From Halichondria panicea (taxonomy: Eukaryota > Porifera > Demospongiae > Suberitida > Halichondriidae), in NCBI RefSeq assembly GCF_963675165.1, contig NC_087385.1:2852501-2916500 (forward strand): a stretch of 64,000 bases of DNA, given 5' to 3'. The notes beneath the pieces are model-generated. The model did no database searches. It worked only from the letters and a program-made list of their open reading frames with translations, and was not told where the DNA came from. Each line of letters starts with the position of its first letter. The stretch's first letter is position 1. The translations under genes and the position numbers were made by a program. Shown in pieces: positions 45,490-56,832 of the stretch.

Positions 45490-46042
45490 ATGGCTACTGG
45501 ACCTAACCCTATGTCTATGAGCACCGACAGCGACAGTAGCAGTGAGGATGAAGGCAGCAATGGCAGAAACAGTGACAGTGACAGTGACCCTAACATTAAC
45601 AGTGACAGTGCTAGTGAGCCTGATAGTGATCCAGAGGAGGATGTTCGAGAGACAACATTAACACAGAGATGTCACAGACTAAAATTTAAGTGTATTGGTA
45701 GCAAGAAGGAGCAAAGATACCAAGATGCTCTTCGATCAGCTCAGGATGTGCGACGGCTTGGACATACAATCCCTGTCTCATTATTCAAGGAACCTCTAAA
45801 CCCTAGAGATGCACAAGCAATAGCCTTCAAATGTCAGTTGGATGGAAAATGGAAAACGATAGGATATGTCGTTAGTGAATTGTTAGATGAAGTCCACAAT
45901 ATAGCAGAATAATATCTGTGGAGTTCGCCTGGATATCTTATGTTACTGACTGGAGATCAGGACCAGCATACTTCGCTGGTATATGGGTCGAGAAGATGGG
46001 TGAGTGGTCAAACCTAGCTAAACGAAAAGCAAGTACAAGATA
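45490..46042 (+). pseudogene. HIRAN-like transposon protein (one frameshift)
   Basis: The first 140 codons begin MATGPNPMSMSTDSDSSSED. An acidic Ser/Asp repeat is followed by LKFKCIGSKKEQRYQDALRS and VSLFKEPLNPRDAQAIAFKC, then GKWKTIGYVVSELLDEVH. The stop at 45910-45912 is followed in another frame by IISVEFAWISYVTDWRSGPA and YFAGIWVEKMGEW, ending at 46042. Loss of one base near 45910 explains this. NP.DA.AIAF with G.W..IGYV is what I expect of HIRAN-type DNA-binding folds. A partner role with the minus-strand gene is inferred from co-residence and from the remnant at 37870-38210. Confidence 0.55.
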
Positions 46043-46207
46043 ACTGGTTATTGAACTTTATGTTATGTGTATTTTATTATCTATATTTATTATGCGTTCA
46101 TGAATCTTTTTAATCCCTTGTTGTGTTGTATATATAATTATAATTTGATTTTCATATAAATTATTGCTTAATTGAACACAATAAGAAGTATAATGTTGGA
46201 GTGAAGT

Positions 46208-49206
46208 TTATTGAGCGTATGAGTGTTCAAATAGGTGATGTTGAGTGCTTTCCAGTGGTGGTGGCATTGGAATGGGTAAATTATGGAAGGTCATCCTAGT
46301 TGAACGAGCACCAGATTCAGGGAGTGTTGCTCTTCCATACATAAGGTGAGCTGGTTGTTCTTTTCTTCGAACACGTTTCTTCCTCTTTGAAGGTTTCTCG
46401 TCAAAGTGCGGTCTGCTTCCTTCATAAAAGCGGTCATGTGATGAAGAAAAGTAATAAAACCCCAGAGCTGAGTCTGACCTCTTGTCAAACTCGATGCACA
46501 CCTTCCTCCAGGTGTACCTCGCTTGCCGTAAGGTAAAGTGCTTTCCTGTCAAATCTCTCATGATTGAGAACAGCACTCAACATCATCAGTAGTGCTTGAG
46601 CGGGGATTCTCCATTGGCCTTCCAGTTTGGGCGTACTCTCGTCTTTTCCATTCAACACTTTCGATTCCTGTGGTGAGGGCATACACAATCTCCCTGGTGA
46701 ATCCTAGGACAGTTACTTTCCTGTGTGGAAAAATTGCCACTAGATCATTTTTGCTTCAATTCACATCAACAGTAAACTTTAGGTTACCTTGTAACTTCCA
46801 TCAAGCTGAAGTCGTACTGGGCTGTATGCCAAGGCATCAGCTCATCTAAAATGAGATTCAGGAGGTCATAGTTGTACTTTGACCTCTGGAGAGATGACAG
46901 ACCTCGCTCATCACAAGAGCGCCTCCAATTCCTGATGACTCTAACGTACTTCTCTTCATACTCATATTTATTTTTTCTCATAACAGTTCAACACCCTCAG
47001 AGAAAAGATTTTCTGCATCTTGGACTGACTGTTTTCTCTGGCCTGTCAATGCTGGGTATGTTAGTCCAGACTCGTCATCATATAATGCCTCATGAAATCT
47101 TTCAACCCTGATTGGTTGTGGGCTGGACGTCTATCAGCTATGGACTGGTTTGTGCAAAGCATATCAATTGCAGAACGACGTGTACGATACATGTGGTAGA
47201 GTTCCTGGACAGCATCTCCGTTCCATTCAAGCCGTACAGACTCCTCCAAACCACTCACGATATCACAACCGTCAGCCTTGATCCACCATTTAGCCTCAGG
47301 ATGCACCTCTACAGCATGGTCTAGTGTAGCCATCTGAAAAATATTATAAAGAAACTTCAGAAAATCAAATTTACCGAATATGTTCCAAGAATTAGAGAAC
47401 TGGGTATTCACAATGTGCCTTCTCATTGTGCGCTCACCTAGGGCAGGTACATTCACTCGAGCCTATGAGATCAATCATACAGATTTACACACATGATGTC
47501 ATACATGTACCTGTATGGGATCCAAAAAAACTACGTTTTCTTGTCCAGTTTGAGATGTTGAGACCTGACTCCACATTGGACCACATAGCATTTTTGAGAA
47601 CTTAGTCCCAATAGAGAGTACATGCTAACAAGCCACTTCTCGTAACCTTCTTAACACACAGCCTGCATGTGTATAGGTTTAAATTGAACAATAATAAGTC
47701 TATACGTACACCACTTACATGAGTTGTATTTGTAGAAGTAAAAAAAGTCGTCATGTACTGAAGTAACCCAAAAGGCATCCTTGATACTGGAAAGCGTGAC
47801 TCGTTAGAGTTAGGTCGGAGTGTACCTAATCCTTTGGCAAGATGATACAATACGTTCACTTGAGTCCAAGTGCTTCATTGCAAGCAGTGTCAACTCAAGA
47901 AAGTTACCATCCACGGCAACTTTATAGAAGCTGGTAGCGAGTTCACAAAACAGCTCACTGATTAATTTCAGCTGGTCTGCAGGTGGAAGGTTTAGAACCT
48001 GCCGTTTGAAGTTCTGAAACTTGTCAACCATTACGAGATTAACCTGGCATTCTCCAGTATCAACCTACGTGGATAAAATAATAGTACACACAGCCTGTAC
48101 ATGATATACTTCAGTACGTACATAAGAGATACTCAGAGCTTGTACGTGGCTCTGAAGATACTCTTGCAGGGAGTGTCATGAGGGGTGTTGTACTAGGGTG
48201 TTTAGAACGTGTAGCTGTTTCTGCTTCCCTCGGTGCTGTGTAGTGTTTGCTGAGAACCTTCCTCACTCGAGAGCTACACGCCAAACCTAGTCATATACAT
48301 TTTAGTCATTATTTTAAAGTATTTTAACACACACATCCATGCAACGGTATTTATTTCACTCACTGCTTCGCAATGGTTCTCGGCTTCTTTGGTGTACAAA
48401 CAGAGCAGCTGACTTCCAGAAATTCTCAGACATTGCAGGCCAACTATTGCTAGGTGTTGATAATAGAATAAACTTTACAATTGCTATATCTTCCTTTAAT
48501 TTCCATTTCGATGCAGTAGCCGGAGAGGGTGTACACGAGGCACCGGATTGTTGAGCAACTGAGCTTGTGCTGTTTTTCACTGTGAGGGGAAGTCTTCGAC
48601 TGCGGAGTCGCTTCTCCTGCTGCTTGGGTGTTATTCCAGTAGGAGTGGACAACTGTCGACATCGCTTTCTTTCACCACTAGCTCTAGCTCTGTCGACATG
48701 TTCAGCCATGGCTAGCTGGTTAGTGCTGCTCGGAATTCGACTCTGGGGTCGCTTCTCATGCTGCTTGGCCTTGGCCGCCCTGGGTACGGGTGTACATATT
48801 ACATAAACACTGGCAGTAGGAGTGGACAACTGTCGACATTGCTTTGTTTCATCAATAGCTCTAGCTCTGTGTTCAACCATGACCAGCTGGTTTAATAGAT
48901 CTAGTGTTGCTCCTGAGGGGAATTCGACTCTGGGGTCGCTTCTCATGCTGCTTGGCCTTGGCTGCCTTGGGTGTTACTGTACATATTACATCAACACTGG
49001 CAGTTAGGAGTTGAAAACTGTTGAAATAGCTTTCTCTTGGCTCTGTGTTCAACCATGACTAGCTGGTTAGATCTAGTGTTGCTCCTGAGGGGAATTCGAC
49101 TCTGGGGTCGCTTCTCATGTTGGCTGCCTTGGGTGTTACATCAACACTGGCAGTAGGAGTTGAAAACTGTTGAAATAGCTTTCTCTTGGCACTGTCACGT
49201 TCAGCC
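46208..49206 (-). pseudogene. Transposon protein with SANT-like N-terminus and 'KADGCD / TTDDVEC' blocks, decayed
   Basis: Reading leftwards, MAERDSAKRKLFQQFSTPTA begins at 49206. It is followed by about four diverged tandem copies of a 120-150 bp N-terminal segment (48570-49200). A SANT/Myb-like block follows (WKLKEDIAIVKFILLSTPSN to FWKSAALFVHQRS, 48400-48500). Further exons give NVLYHLAKGLGTLRPNSNES, MRRHIVNTQFSNSW, AKWWIKADGCDIVSGLEESV, PWHTAQYDFSLMEVT, RKVTVLGFTREIVYALTTGI, RSSTTDDVEC and FYYFSSSHDRFYEG, ending EHSYAQ. This block order is known to me from unnamed cnidarian and sponge transposon proteins. Introns of 41 bp (near 47333) and about 57 bp (near 46730) are visible. Frameshifts near 47855, 47090, 46985 and 46573 make it inactive. 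Transposase activity is unproven. Confidence 0.6.
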
Positions 49207-49569
49207 ATAGCTAGCTAGCTAGGATCAGGATTATGGTTTTAGATCCAGTTATTTTACTGCTGAGTCAGCATTATTTGTGCTAAGTCAGCATAAAAAAAGC
49301 AATTTGGCCTGGAATGTCATTAAAAGGTCGTAATTAGTGAAAGTTCAAGTGATGTCCGACCTCCTCTGAGATGAAATGTACAAGTTCAATTGCACACAAC
49401 TGTACGGACTTGTACACGGACACGGAACAGATCAGGACTTTTTGGTTGTGTAGCATCCTGGTTCCACGTGCTAAAGTACAGCTACTGTCAGCAAGCCCTG
49501 TACAAATTGGCTGCTCAAATCTTAAGTCTGGCTGACTGTCTCAAGCTTAGCCTCTTCTCCAACCCTCCC

Positions 49570-52450
49570 TCTCCTTGATTGGCCCCACTGCGCTCTCTCA
49601 AGAGCAGATAAAGGAAGCTACATCAGGTACAGAGCGCTCCTTTGTACCCAGGACTTGCCACAGACAATAGGTGAGTGGCTTACACTCACAACAGCTGCTT
49701 TATAGCACGAGCATAGCGGCTCAACCTTAGGATGCAGTTGCTCGCTAGCCCAGACGACAGGCCACTCACTGCTGTGGAAGCAGCCCTCAGGTACCCTCAC
49801 GCTCAGCCCCGCTCGCCCACCCACACGGAATCCCCGCCCAGGGCTTGCCCACACATACACATGTACACACACAGCCGCCGCAGTATACACACGTGTAGCT
49901 CACAGCTGTTGGAAATCCTGCCCAGGGATTGCCCACACGGGATGCAGCCCACCCACACAGCTGTTAAAAGCCCCGCCCAGGGCTCGCCCACACACAGCCT
50001 GGGCACCAAAAAGGTATTCTGTGGGTAAGAAACAGCTGCAAGAAAAGGGCAACCCCAACGTAGAATGCACACAGCTGTTGGAAGCCCCGCCCACACAACC
50101 TGGGCGACCGCCTCACCAAACAGGTTTTCTGTACTAATTCGGGTAAGACACAGCTGGCACAGCTTGGGCAACCTCACTTCAATGTAGCCCCACCCACCCG
50201 CTGCACAGGGATGCATCCCACCCACACAGCTGTTGGAAGCCCCGCCCAGGGCTCGCCCACACACAACCTGGGCAACCCCCTCACCAAACAGTTTTTCTGT
50301 GCTAATTCGGGTAAGACACAGCTTGGGCAACCTCACTTCAACGTAGCCCCACCCACCCACGCTGCACAGGGATGCAGCCTACCCACACAGTGGGCTCGCC
50401 CACACACAACCTGGGCAACCCCCTCACCAAACAGTTGGGTAAGACACAGCTGCTAGCTGCACAGGGATGCAGCCTACCCACACAGCAGCCCCACCCAGGC
50501 TGTTAGACTCCCACCCACGCGATGCAGCCCATCCACACAGCTGTTGGAAGCCCCACCCAGGGCTCGCCCACACACAGCCTGGACAACCTCCTCACCAAAC
50601 AGTTTTCTGTGCTAAATTCGGGTAAGACACAGCTGCAGCATGGCTCGTCCGCTGTTGGAAGCCGGTTTGTCTATACACATAGCTTGGGCAACCCCGCCCC
50701 CACACTATTCACTACTTCAACAGCCCCACCCACCCACGTTGCTCAGGCCGTCCTTGATTGGTATTGAGCTTAGATTTCAGTGCCCCGAGTTGATTACCAG
50801 ACCCACCGTATAAGCTTCAATCTCACGCTGGCTATTGAGTCAGACAACATTTCCAACCCCATGGCTCGCCTATGCACCGTTGGAAGCCCCGCCCGGGGCT
50901 CGCCCTATACACACAGCTTGGACAACCACGCCGGCCCGACCTTGAGTTACCCCGACGCTGAACTCTACAGTGCCTTGTTCTAATCTCACGTTGGATCTTG
51001 GGCTGGGTATTTTGGACAAAAACCCAACACCCTTCTGATTATCACAGTCTACACCATATTGTTTCCGTCTACATGCTACCCACACCATGTGTTTTTTAAT
51101 ATCTGTGTTGCTCAGGCCCATACGTACTATCGTTCAGGCTACACATAATATTATACTTGGCGTTAATTAAAGCTTAGCTCGGCCACACAGCCCAAAGTTG
51201 CTTTTAAGCTGGGTATTCTCTATCTCAGTTTCTCGAATTCAGGCCACATAGCCCCGCCCAGGAATTGCCCACCCACACCGCCTTTTTCAATCTCAGTGGG
51301 CGCAGTAGAAGCGGGCCAGGCCTGCCCACCTAGTCATATTTTGTATTCATTAATTAAACCCAGCGCCAGACTGTTACTCAGCACCCATCCGCAGAGCCCC
51401 GCCCAGGGCCTCTTTCACGGACCGCTCGCCCAGTCAGTCACAACAATGTTCATACTAGCCTGGCCTCTGCACTAGTTAGACTGCCGACCCCTCTACAGTA
51501 GACCAATCTCAGCACAGAATCATACGTTACATTAATTAAAACTTGTCTGTTAACCCGCAGAGCCCCGCCCAAGGCCTCTCTCACAGTCATACTGGAAGTC
51601 GCCTTTTCATTTCATACCAGCCATCAACAGGTTCTCCGCTAGGGGGGTCCACAGGCCGCTGCTTACAGGTGCCCTATGAAGTATTTTCTACAGGCACCGC
51701 AAACTCAACCCTCACAGATGTTGAGAGCCCCGCCCAGGGCGCAGAACTCAGAGCCCACTCAAGGCTCCGCTAACAGCACAGAATCATACTTTGACCCACA
51801 TCATACTCATTTCTTCAATCTCGGTCGCTAGTCAGACCGCGGTACATGTAAACTCATGCCCCTGCCCACGTCAGAAGGCATGAACTCCCGCTCCGAGGCG
51901 CACTTACAGTCAACCTGACCGCCCAGTTGAAATCCCACACAGCCCCTCTCCCACACGCCATCCGAAGCACCGGCTCTGCGGCAAGTGTTTTCTACAGCCG
52001 GCACCGCGGTACATGTAAACTCAAACATTCTTTGCCCACCAGTCCCAGTCCCCTGCGAAGACATGCACTTACAATCAACCAATCAACCTGACCGCCAGCC
52101 CCGCTCGTGGCAGCTCATTGCGCAGAGTCAGAAGCACAGTGCTCAGTAGTTATACCTGCTTAGCACCATCGCAGTCAGTAAAGTCATTGCCTGTATTACT
52201 GCTTGTCGTGAATCTCCGCAGAGCCCCGCCTCGGCCTGCGCATAGATCAGCACGACCCCAGGCCACACCCCCGCCAGCAACAATAATAGCTCTCCCACTC
52301 AAAACGCATGCGTTCATCGGCAGCGCCGCCTCTCATACTAACCCTGCAGGCAGACTCGCTTATAAGCACCTCATTCTTCTGAATCTCCGCAGAGCCCACC
52401 CAGGCCGCACTACCTACATTCAACCTGACGGTTTCAGGCGTAGCTCTGGT
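49570..52450. repeat. GC-rich degenerate minisatellite region
   Basis: The motif AGCCCCGCCCAGGGCTCGCC with CCCACACACA recurs many times. From 49830 to 51000 a longer irregular unit of roughly 165 bp is visible (CAGCTGTTGGAAGCC, CTGGGCAACC, CACCAAACAG, GGGTAAGACACAGCT, GGGATGCAGCC). From 51000 to 52450 only shorter pieces such as CCGCAGAGCCCCGCC remain. It is far more GC-rich than the rest of the window. No convincing protein is encoded. Confidence 0.6.
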
Positions 52451-52560
52451 CACACAGCTTATGATTATTATTATTATTACTACAAGTGTTTAGCAGTCTC
52501 AGTTAGGACTCACGGCCACATCCCGCCAGCAACAATAATCAACAGTATGCCAGTGGCAGA

Positions 52561-52690
52561 TAGGAAATGTTTTGCGAGTATCACGAGGGTTGATCAATTC
52601 GCAACAATAGAATCCGCATTATTACCACACGATCCTTGCCAGGACGCAAGTATATAGTTGGATCACAAAGGGTCAAAATTTTCTACTGAT
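52561..52690. mobile_element. Truncated MITE, TATTACTAG family
   Basis: Contains ATGTTTTGCGAGTATCACGA, TTGATCAATTCGCAACAATA, CACGATCCTTGCCAGGACGC and GATCACAAAGGGTC as in 3563-3756, with decayed ends. Confidence 0.5.
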
Positions 52691-53270
52691 TTGCACTGTA
52701 GCATGCACTATTCTCAGCCCACTACAGGGCAATCCTCTGGATCTCGGGTGCTTTCCCTCAGGTTTCACCACCGGTCGCACGAACCCGCTGCTAATACTAA
52801 TAGTTATTCTGACCACGCTTTGGCTGAACGTCCGGGCAACCATGCAGTGTACCCCCTCAATTGTCCATTAGAGTCACAATCATGACCGTCGTCGACTGCT
52901 GGCCCTCTATACACATCAGTGCAAGACTATACTGGTCTGGGTGCTAGTCTCCAAAACAAACAGCCCAGCCTTGCCAGCGTTACACCCACACTCCATGGCA
53001 TGCTAGCAGTACAACAATCTTCTCCCCGTGAATACCATGCGATTCTCCCCGTCGACTCAGTCCGTACTGCCGGTATGTTCTTCCCACATTCGCCGACTCT
53101 TCACAACTTCGTGCACTTATATTTTGTATATACACGACTTCCATTATTTGTTATGACGGTTTATGTATAGATGGTTTGTGTGTAAGCTATATATTTTATT
53201 GTAGATAAATAATTCCACCTCCGGGTGTTGAGCCATATCGGCAACCTAAAATACGCATACCCACATTCTG

Positions 53271-53527
53271 CCTCGACATGGCTTCCCCTCAACAGGGATT
53301 ATTACTCAATGCTCAGTATGCAGCCTACATGTGTTCCCTTAACAGGACCCGCGCCTTGACATGGCATACCCCTCAATGGGGATTATTACTCAATGCTCAG
53401 TATGCAGCCTACATGTGTTCCCTTAATAGGACCCGCGCCTCGACATGGCTACCCCTCAACAGGGATTATTACTCAATGCTCAGTATGCAGTCTATATATA
53501 TACATGTGTTCCCTAACAGGACCCGCC
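53271..53527. repeat. Three tandem copies of an 81-90 bp unit
   Basis: Each copy holds GGGATTATTACTCAATGCTC, AGTATGCAG and ACATGTGTTCCC, then AGGACCCGC. The open frame across it (LLLNAQYAAYMCSLNRTRA) repeats with the unit and is not accepted as a gene. Confidence 0.7.
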
Positions 53528-53847
53528 ATTGTAACCCCCCCCCTTTTTCGGTGTCGTACCCAGGTATTTTCCTAGTTTTGGGGAGTACACTACCTATTTC
53601 TATTCCTTGGGGCTGAATGAGGGCCCCCAACACTTACGTGCTTAATGCTAATCGCAGGGGCCCCTCTCTCAGTACTCCCCCAAAACCTAACCGCAGTCAC
53701 GTGACCCCAACCTCTAGCATGACAGAGATAAATGGGCACGTGACATCCGCTTAGACCGGTACTGCCAAAAGATAGTAATATCCTCGCGTAGGATATGACG
53801 CATTACCTATAGATCGCAATCATCTACTGCAATCTGTACGACCATAG

Positions 53848-53969
53848 TTAAACACTGTTTTGGAGGTGTCTATGGGATTTAGAAGCCCAAAGGCACTGAT
53901 TTAGTATCCCGAGCGTAGCGAGGGTACTAAAGTGGCTGAGGGCTTCTAAATCACATGGACAGTGTCTAA
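53848..53969. repeat. Palindromic hairpin, left
   Basis: Arms TTAAACACTGTTTTGGAGGT and inverse, with GATTTAGAAGCCC / GGGCTTCTAAATC inside and CGAGCGTAGCGAGGG at the loop. The same design as 55436-55558, and more distantly as 54168-54302. Confidence 0.6.
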
Positions 53970-54167
53970 CTCATTTAGATACTAGTGCGCATGCGCAAAC
54001 TGCTTGACTACAATACAATTACTTGACAACGGAATACTAGGTATACTAAGTAAATTTGCAGGTATACTAAGTCCCATAGTATACCTGCTCTGAGGCACTT
54101 TTCCCATGTACTTCCCATGTACTTCCCATGTAGATCTTATCAACTAGTGTCTAAATAATAGTTATAG

Positions 54168-54302
54168 ACTGAGTCCAAGGTCTCTATGGGGTTTTGAGAC
54201 CTGAAGGCCCGAGGCTGTAGCATCTCGAGCGTAGCGAGGGTGCTACTAAGGGCCTGAGGGTCTCAAAACTCCATAGTGACCGTTGACGAGGCCTATAACT
54301 GG
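54168..54302. repeat. Palindromic hairpin, middle
   Basis: Arms TAGTTATAGACTGAGTCCAA and inverse, then GTTTTGAGACC / GGTCTCAAAAC, with GAGCGTAGCGAGGG at the loop. A diverged relative of the two neighbouring hairpins. Confidence 0.55.
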
Positions 54303-54949
54303 TTTAGAATAGTGCTAAGCAAGCTAAGCTATATTAACACAAAGAAGACTCTGAAACCAAGAGTTTCTACAAGCCTCAAGCAACGTTAAAGCTTTGCTCT
54401 GGCTAGTCTACATAAAAAAACTCACATTGATGAAGGCAGTTTCTGTTTCTTGAGAATCACGCATTGCAAATAAAAAGTTGCTATTGTCATAGTAGTTAGC
54501 TCTGCACTAGAGCACTAGCTATTGTAGCTGCAAGAGAGAGATAAAAGCTGCAAAGCGGCACTGCAGAACGCAAAACTTTAAAAAAAATTAATTTTTAATG
54601 ATGCACTGTATCATCGTTACTATGACTTCAACATAAACTGTGTGATGTTGCCATGTTCCATACAAGTTAATCTTGACATCATCTTGCCTGTAGGCATAAT
54701 CAGTATAATAGACCTACTTAGAAGACCTCAGGTCCATAAGTGAAATAATGGACCTCTCAGTGACCTATCAGATTGCAGTATTACTACAAGCATTTTCTAA
54801 TTGATATTAGATCATGTTTGTCATAAATACTGCAATCTGATTGGTTAGAGGAAATGTTCTATCCAATTTAGAAAATCATGTACTTACTTAGAAAATCATG
54901 TACTTCAATAGAAAATCATGTAGCAAAGATTTGATCAAAATAAGATAAT

Positions 54950-55378
54950 AACCATAATAAAAGTACATAATAATAAGCAATACTTGATGACAATGAGTGT
55001 TTCTTTGGTATTGTTTCCTTTCTTGCTTGTTTTACTTCTTTACTTGACTTTGGGGGAGCGAATTTTCTTGCTTTCTTTGCCACTGGAGCAGTAAATACGT
55101 TCTCACTGGCCGGCTGTGGAGGAGAGCAAATAGTCTACGAACTCTTTGTCTTGCAGGTCAGAGAGAGCAGATAGGAAGGTGGGGCTGGTTGCTGCAGCAG
55201 ATATGGAGGTGGGGCTGATTGCTGCAAAGACAGAGCTGGAGGTGTGGCTGGTTTGGAAGGAAGCAGGGAAGGATGTGGGCTGGGTCTCAGTAGTTCTAGA
55301 AACCGTAATAGGCGAACTCAAGAAAGCGTTCGGCACCGGAGGAGGCTCAGAATCCATTAATTTTGTTTGTGCGTTCAA
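54950..55378 (-). pseudogene. Possible Crypton-like (DUF3504-type) N-terminal remnant
   Basis: A Ser/Thr/Pro-rich reading frame from 55378 (MNAQTKLMDSEPPPVPNAFL to DLQDKEFVDYLLSS) meets a CTCCTCCACAG acceptor-like site. A second frame then gives SENVFTAPVAKKARKFAPPK and SSKEVKQARKETIPKKH. The phrase KFAPPKS..EV..AR...IPKK is typical of the region before the tyrosine recombinase in Crypton-like and QRICH1/ZMYM2-like proteins. No recombinase domain follows here, so it is a fragment, identified from memory only. Confidence 0.35.
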
Positions 55379-55435
55379 ACCATTGTTGTCAGGCGTATGA
55401 GCGTTGTTGCTATGATCTAAAATGCTTAGACACTG

Positions 55436-55558
55436 TTTAGGAAGTTTCCACGTGATTTAGAAGCCCTCAGGGCTAGTAGAACCCTCACTGCGTTCGGGAT
55501 TCTACAGAACGCCCTTTGGGCTTCTAAATCACGTAGAAACTTCCTAAACAGTGTCTAA
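55436..55558. repeat. Palindromic hairpin, right
   Basis: A near-perfect 123-bp palindrome with arms TTAGACACTGTTTAGGAAGT and inverse, then CACGTGATTTAGAAGCCC. It could extrude a cruciform or be a minimal foldback element. Confidence 0.65.
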
Positions 55559-56832
55559 CTATTATTTATGTCCCATCTGATTGGCTGACTGGTTGCTATG
55601 CATCAAGCTGCATGACTACCACATAGCAACACTATTCAAACAAGAAGACAACTAGGAAAAGATAGCTCGTTCACACCAGGGCTGCTGTCCGCACTCAAAT
55701 CCTTGCGCAGCCTGGACAGAATATGAGCAGCCAGCCCCTCCCTCAAAGCGAAAGGTACAGAGCCACTCCACCTCTCTGTTCAATTAGTAAGCCCCTCCCT
55801 CCACTTACTGCGCAGCAACCAGCCAGAAGAAACAACACAGCTTGCTCTAGACGGTGTCTAGACCAGCTCTCTTCAGCTATGCCAGGCTAGTAGGCAAGCA
55901 AAGGTAAGCTTAAAATAGCCACTCCTATATTATTTACTAAACTGGCTTCTTTTTATTTAAATACAGAAGCTAAACAGGCCTATTAAAGTGCAGTGCGTGC
56001 AGTACCAGTGCTAGTGAGCAAGGCTCAGCCTGAGCCCTAGCCCTCTCCCAGAGTGTCTTTAAAGCAGCTCCTTCTGCAAGCACACAGCAGAATTTTTGAT
56101 GAACTAGTCAACAGACTACACCCTCTGTCTCTATGTTTTCATTTATGACAATTTGTTTCTCATGCAAGACATTTTCATTCTTCGAAAACACCATTAATTT
56201 ATTTTTACTGCATATGCTTGAGGTGCCAATTTATGAGCCATATTTTCCCTTGTAGCGCTATAGCCCTGAGGTGCCAATTTATGACAGTTAAACCCCACTA
56301 GACTACATAGCAAAAGTGTAGTAGGTGGGAAATATGTACATCAGAAAACGAGTGTTGCAAGCGTGCGCTTGCTAATGCCTCTCACCATGTTATGCTTTCG
56401 CTCAAAAAGTATTAGTAGTTTCTAAAGTTAGCTTATCTATATAAAATCACTGAGAAGAAAAGACTTATTTACATGCATCTATTGTTTAATTACCAGGACG
56501 TACCTCAAGAATGAAGAAAATTGATTCTTCCAGGATCTGTAGTTCAAGTGTATATAATATCCAAGAAGAAAAAACTTGTGTACATGCATATTGTTATATG
56601 TATTGGAGAACGTGGCTAGAAGCTGTTAGTTTTCGTCGCATTGCAATCGTTGAGCAGTTACAGCTGGAACAGACACACAGACAGACAGTCACGTACGTAC
56701 CCTCCGTGCGGCTACGCCTCTACTAGTTTTTATAAGGGGGAGCCCCACGTATACAGAGTAATTATGATGTAATCCTATCAACAGTTGCTATGTATAATAA
56801 ATTATTACAGTAAGCTCATGATTTTGTGCAGG
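55559..56832. other. Intergenic and upstream flank of BBOF1
   Basis: No gene is supported. It holds a repeat fragment at 56330-56410 (GTGTTGCAAGCGTGCGCTTG) that recurs near 58545, and a partial dispersed repeat at 56505-56740 related to 58860-59350. Confidence 0.45.

Larger units (their letters stand above)
45288..49351. mobile_element. 4.06-kb two-gene transposon with CACTTGAAC ends
   Basis: The terminal inverted repeat is about 110 bp, beginning CACTTGAACTTTCACTAATT and holding sub-terminal copies of GCACAAATAATGCTGACT. AT lies outside both ends, a possible 2-bp duplication. The CACT start with a short duplication recalls EnSpm/CACTA elements, but that is tentative. It carries a HIRAN-like gene (+) on the left and a longer SANT/'ADGCD' gene (-). 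Both have frameshifts. Confidence 0.7.

Noticed and set aside
45908-45912. Genuine stop of the HIRAN-like protein
   Set aside because: The next frame continues the same domain without a gap, so a one-base loss is more likely than a natural end.
52118-53170. Long frames in the GC-rich region (179 and 83 codons) as a retroelement gene
   Set aside because: Pro/Ala/Arg-rich low-complexity translation of minisatellite sequence with no recognisable domain.
53278-53616. 112-codon frame with repeated LLLNAQYAAYMCSLNRTR
   Set aside because: It is a tandem repeat of 81-90 bp; the frame changes with the unit length and ends in low-complexity sequence.
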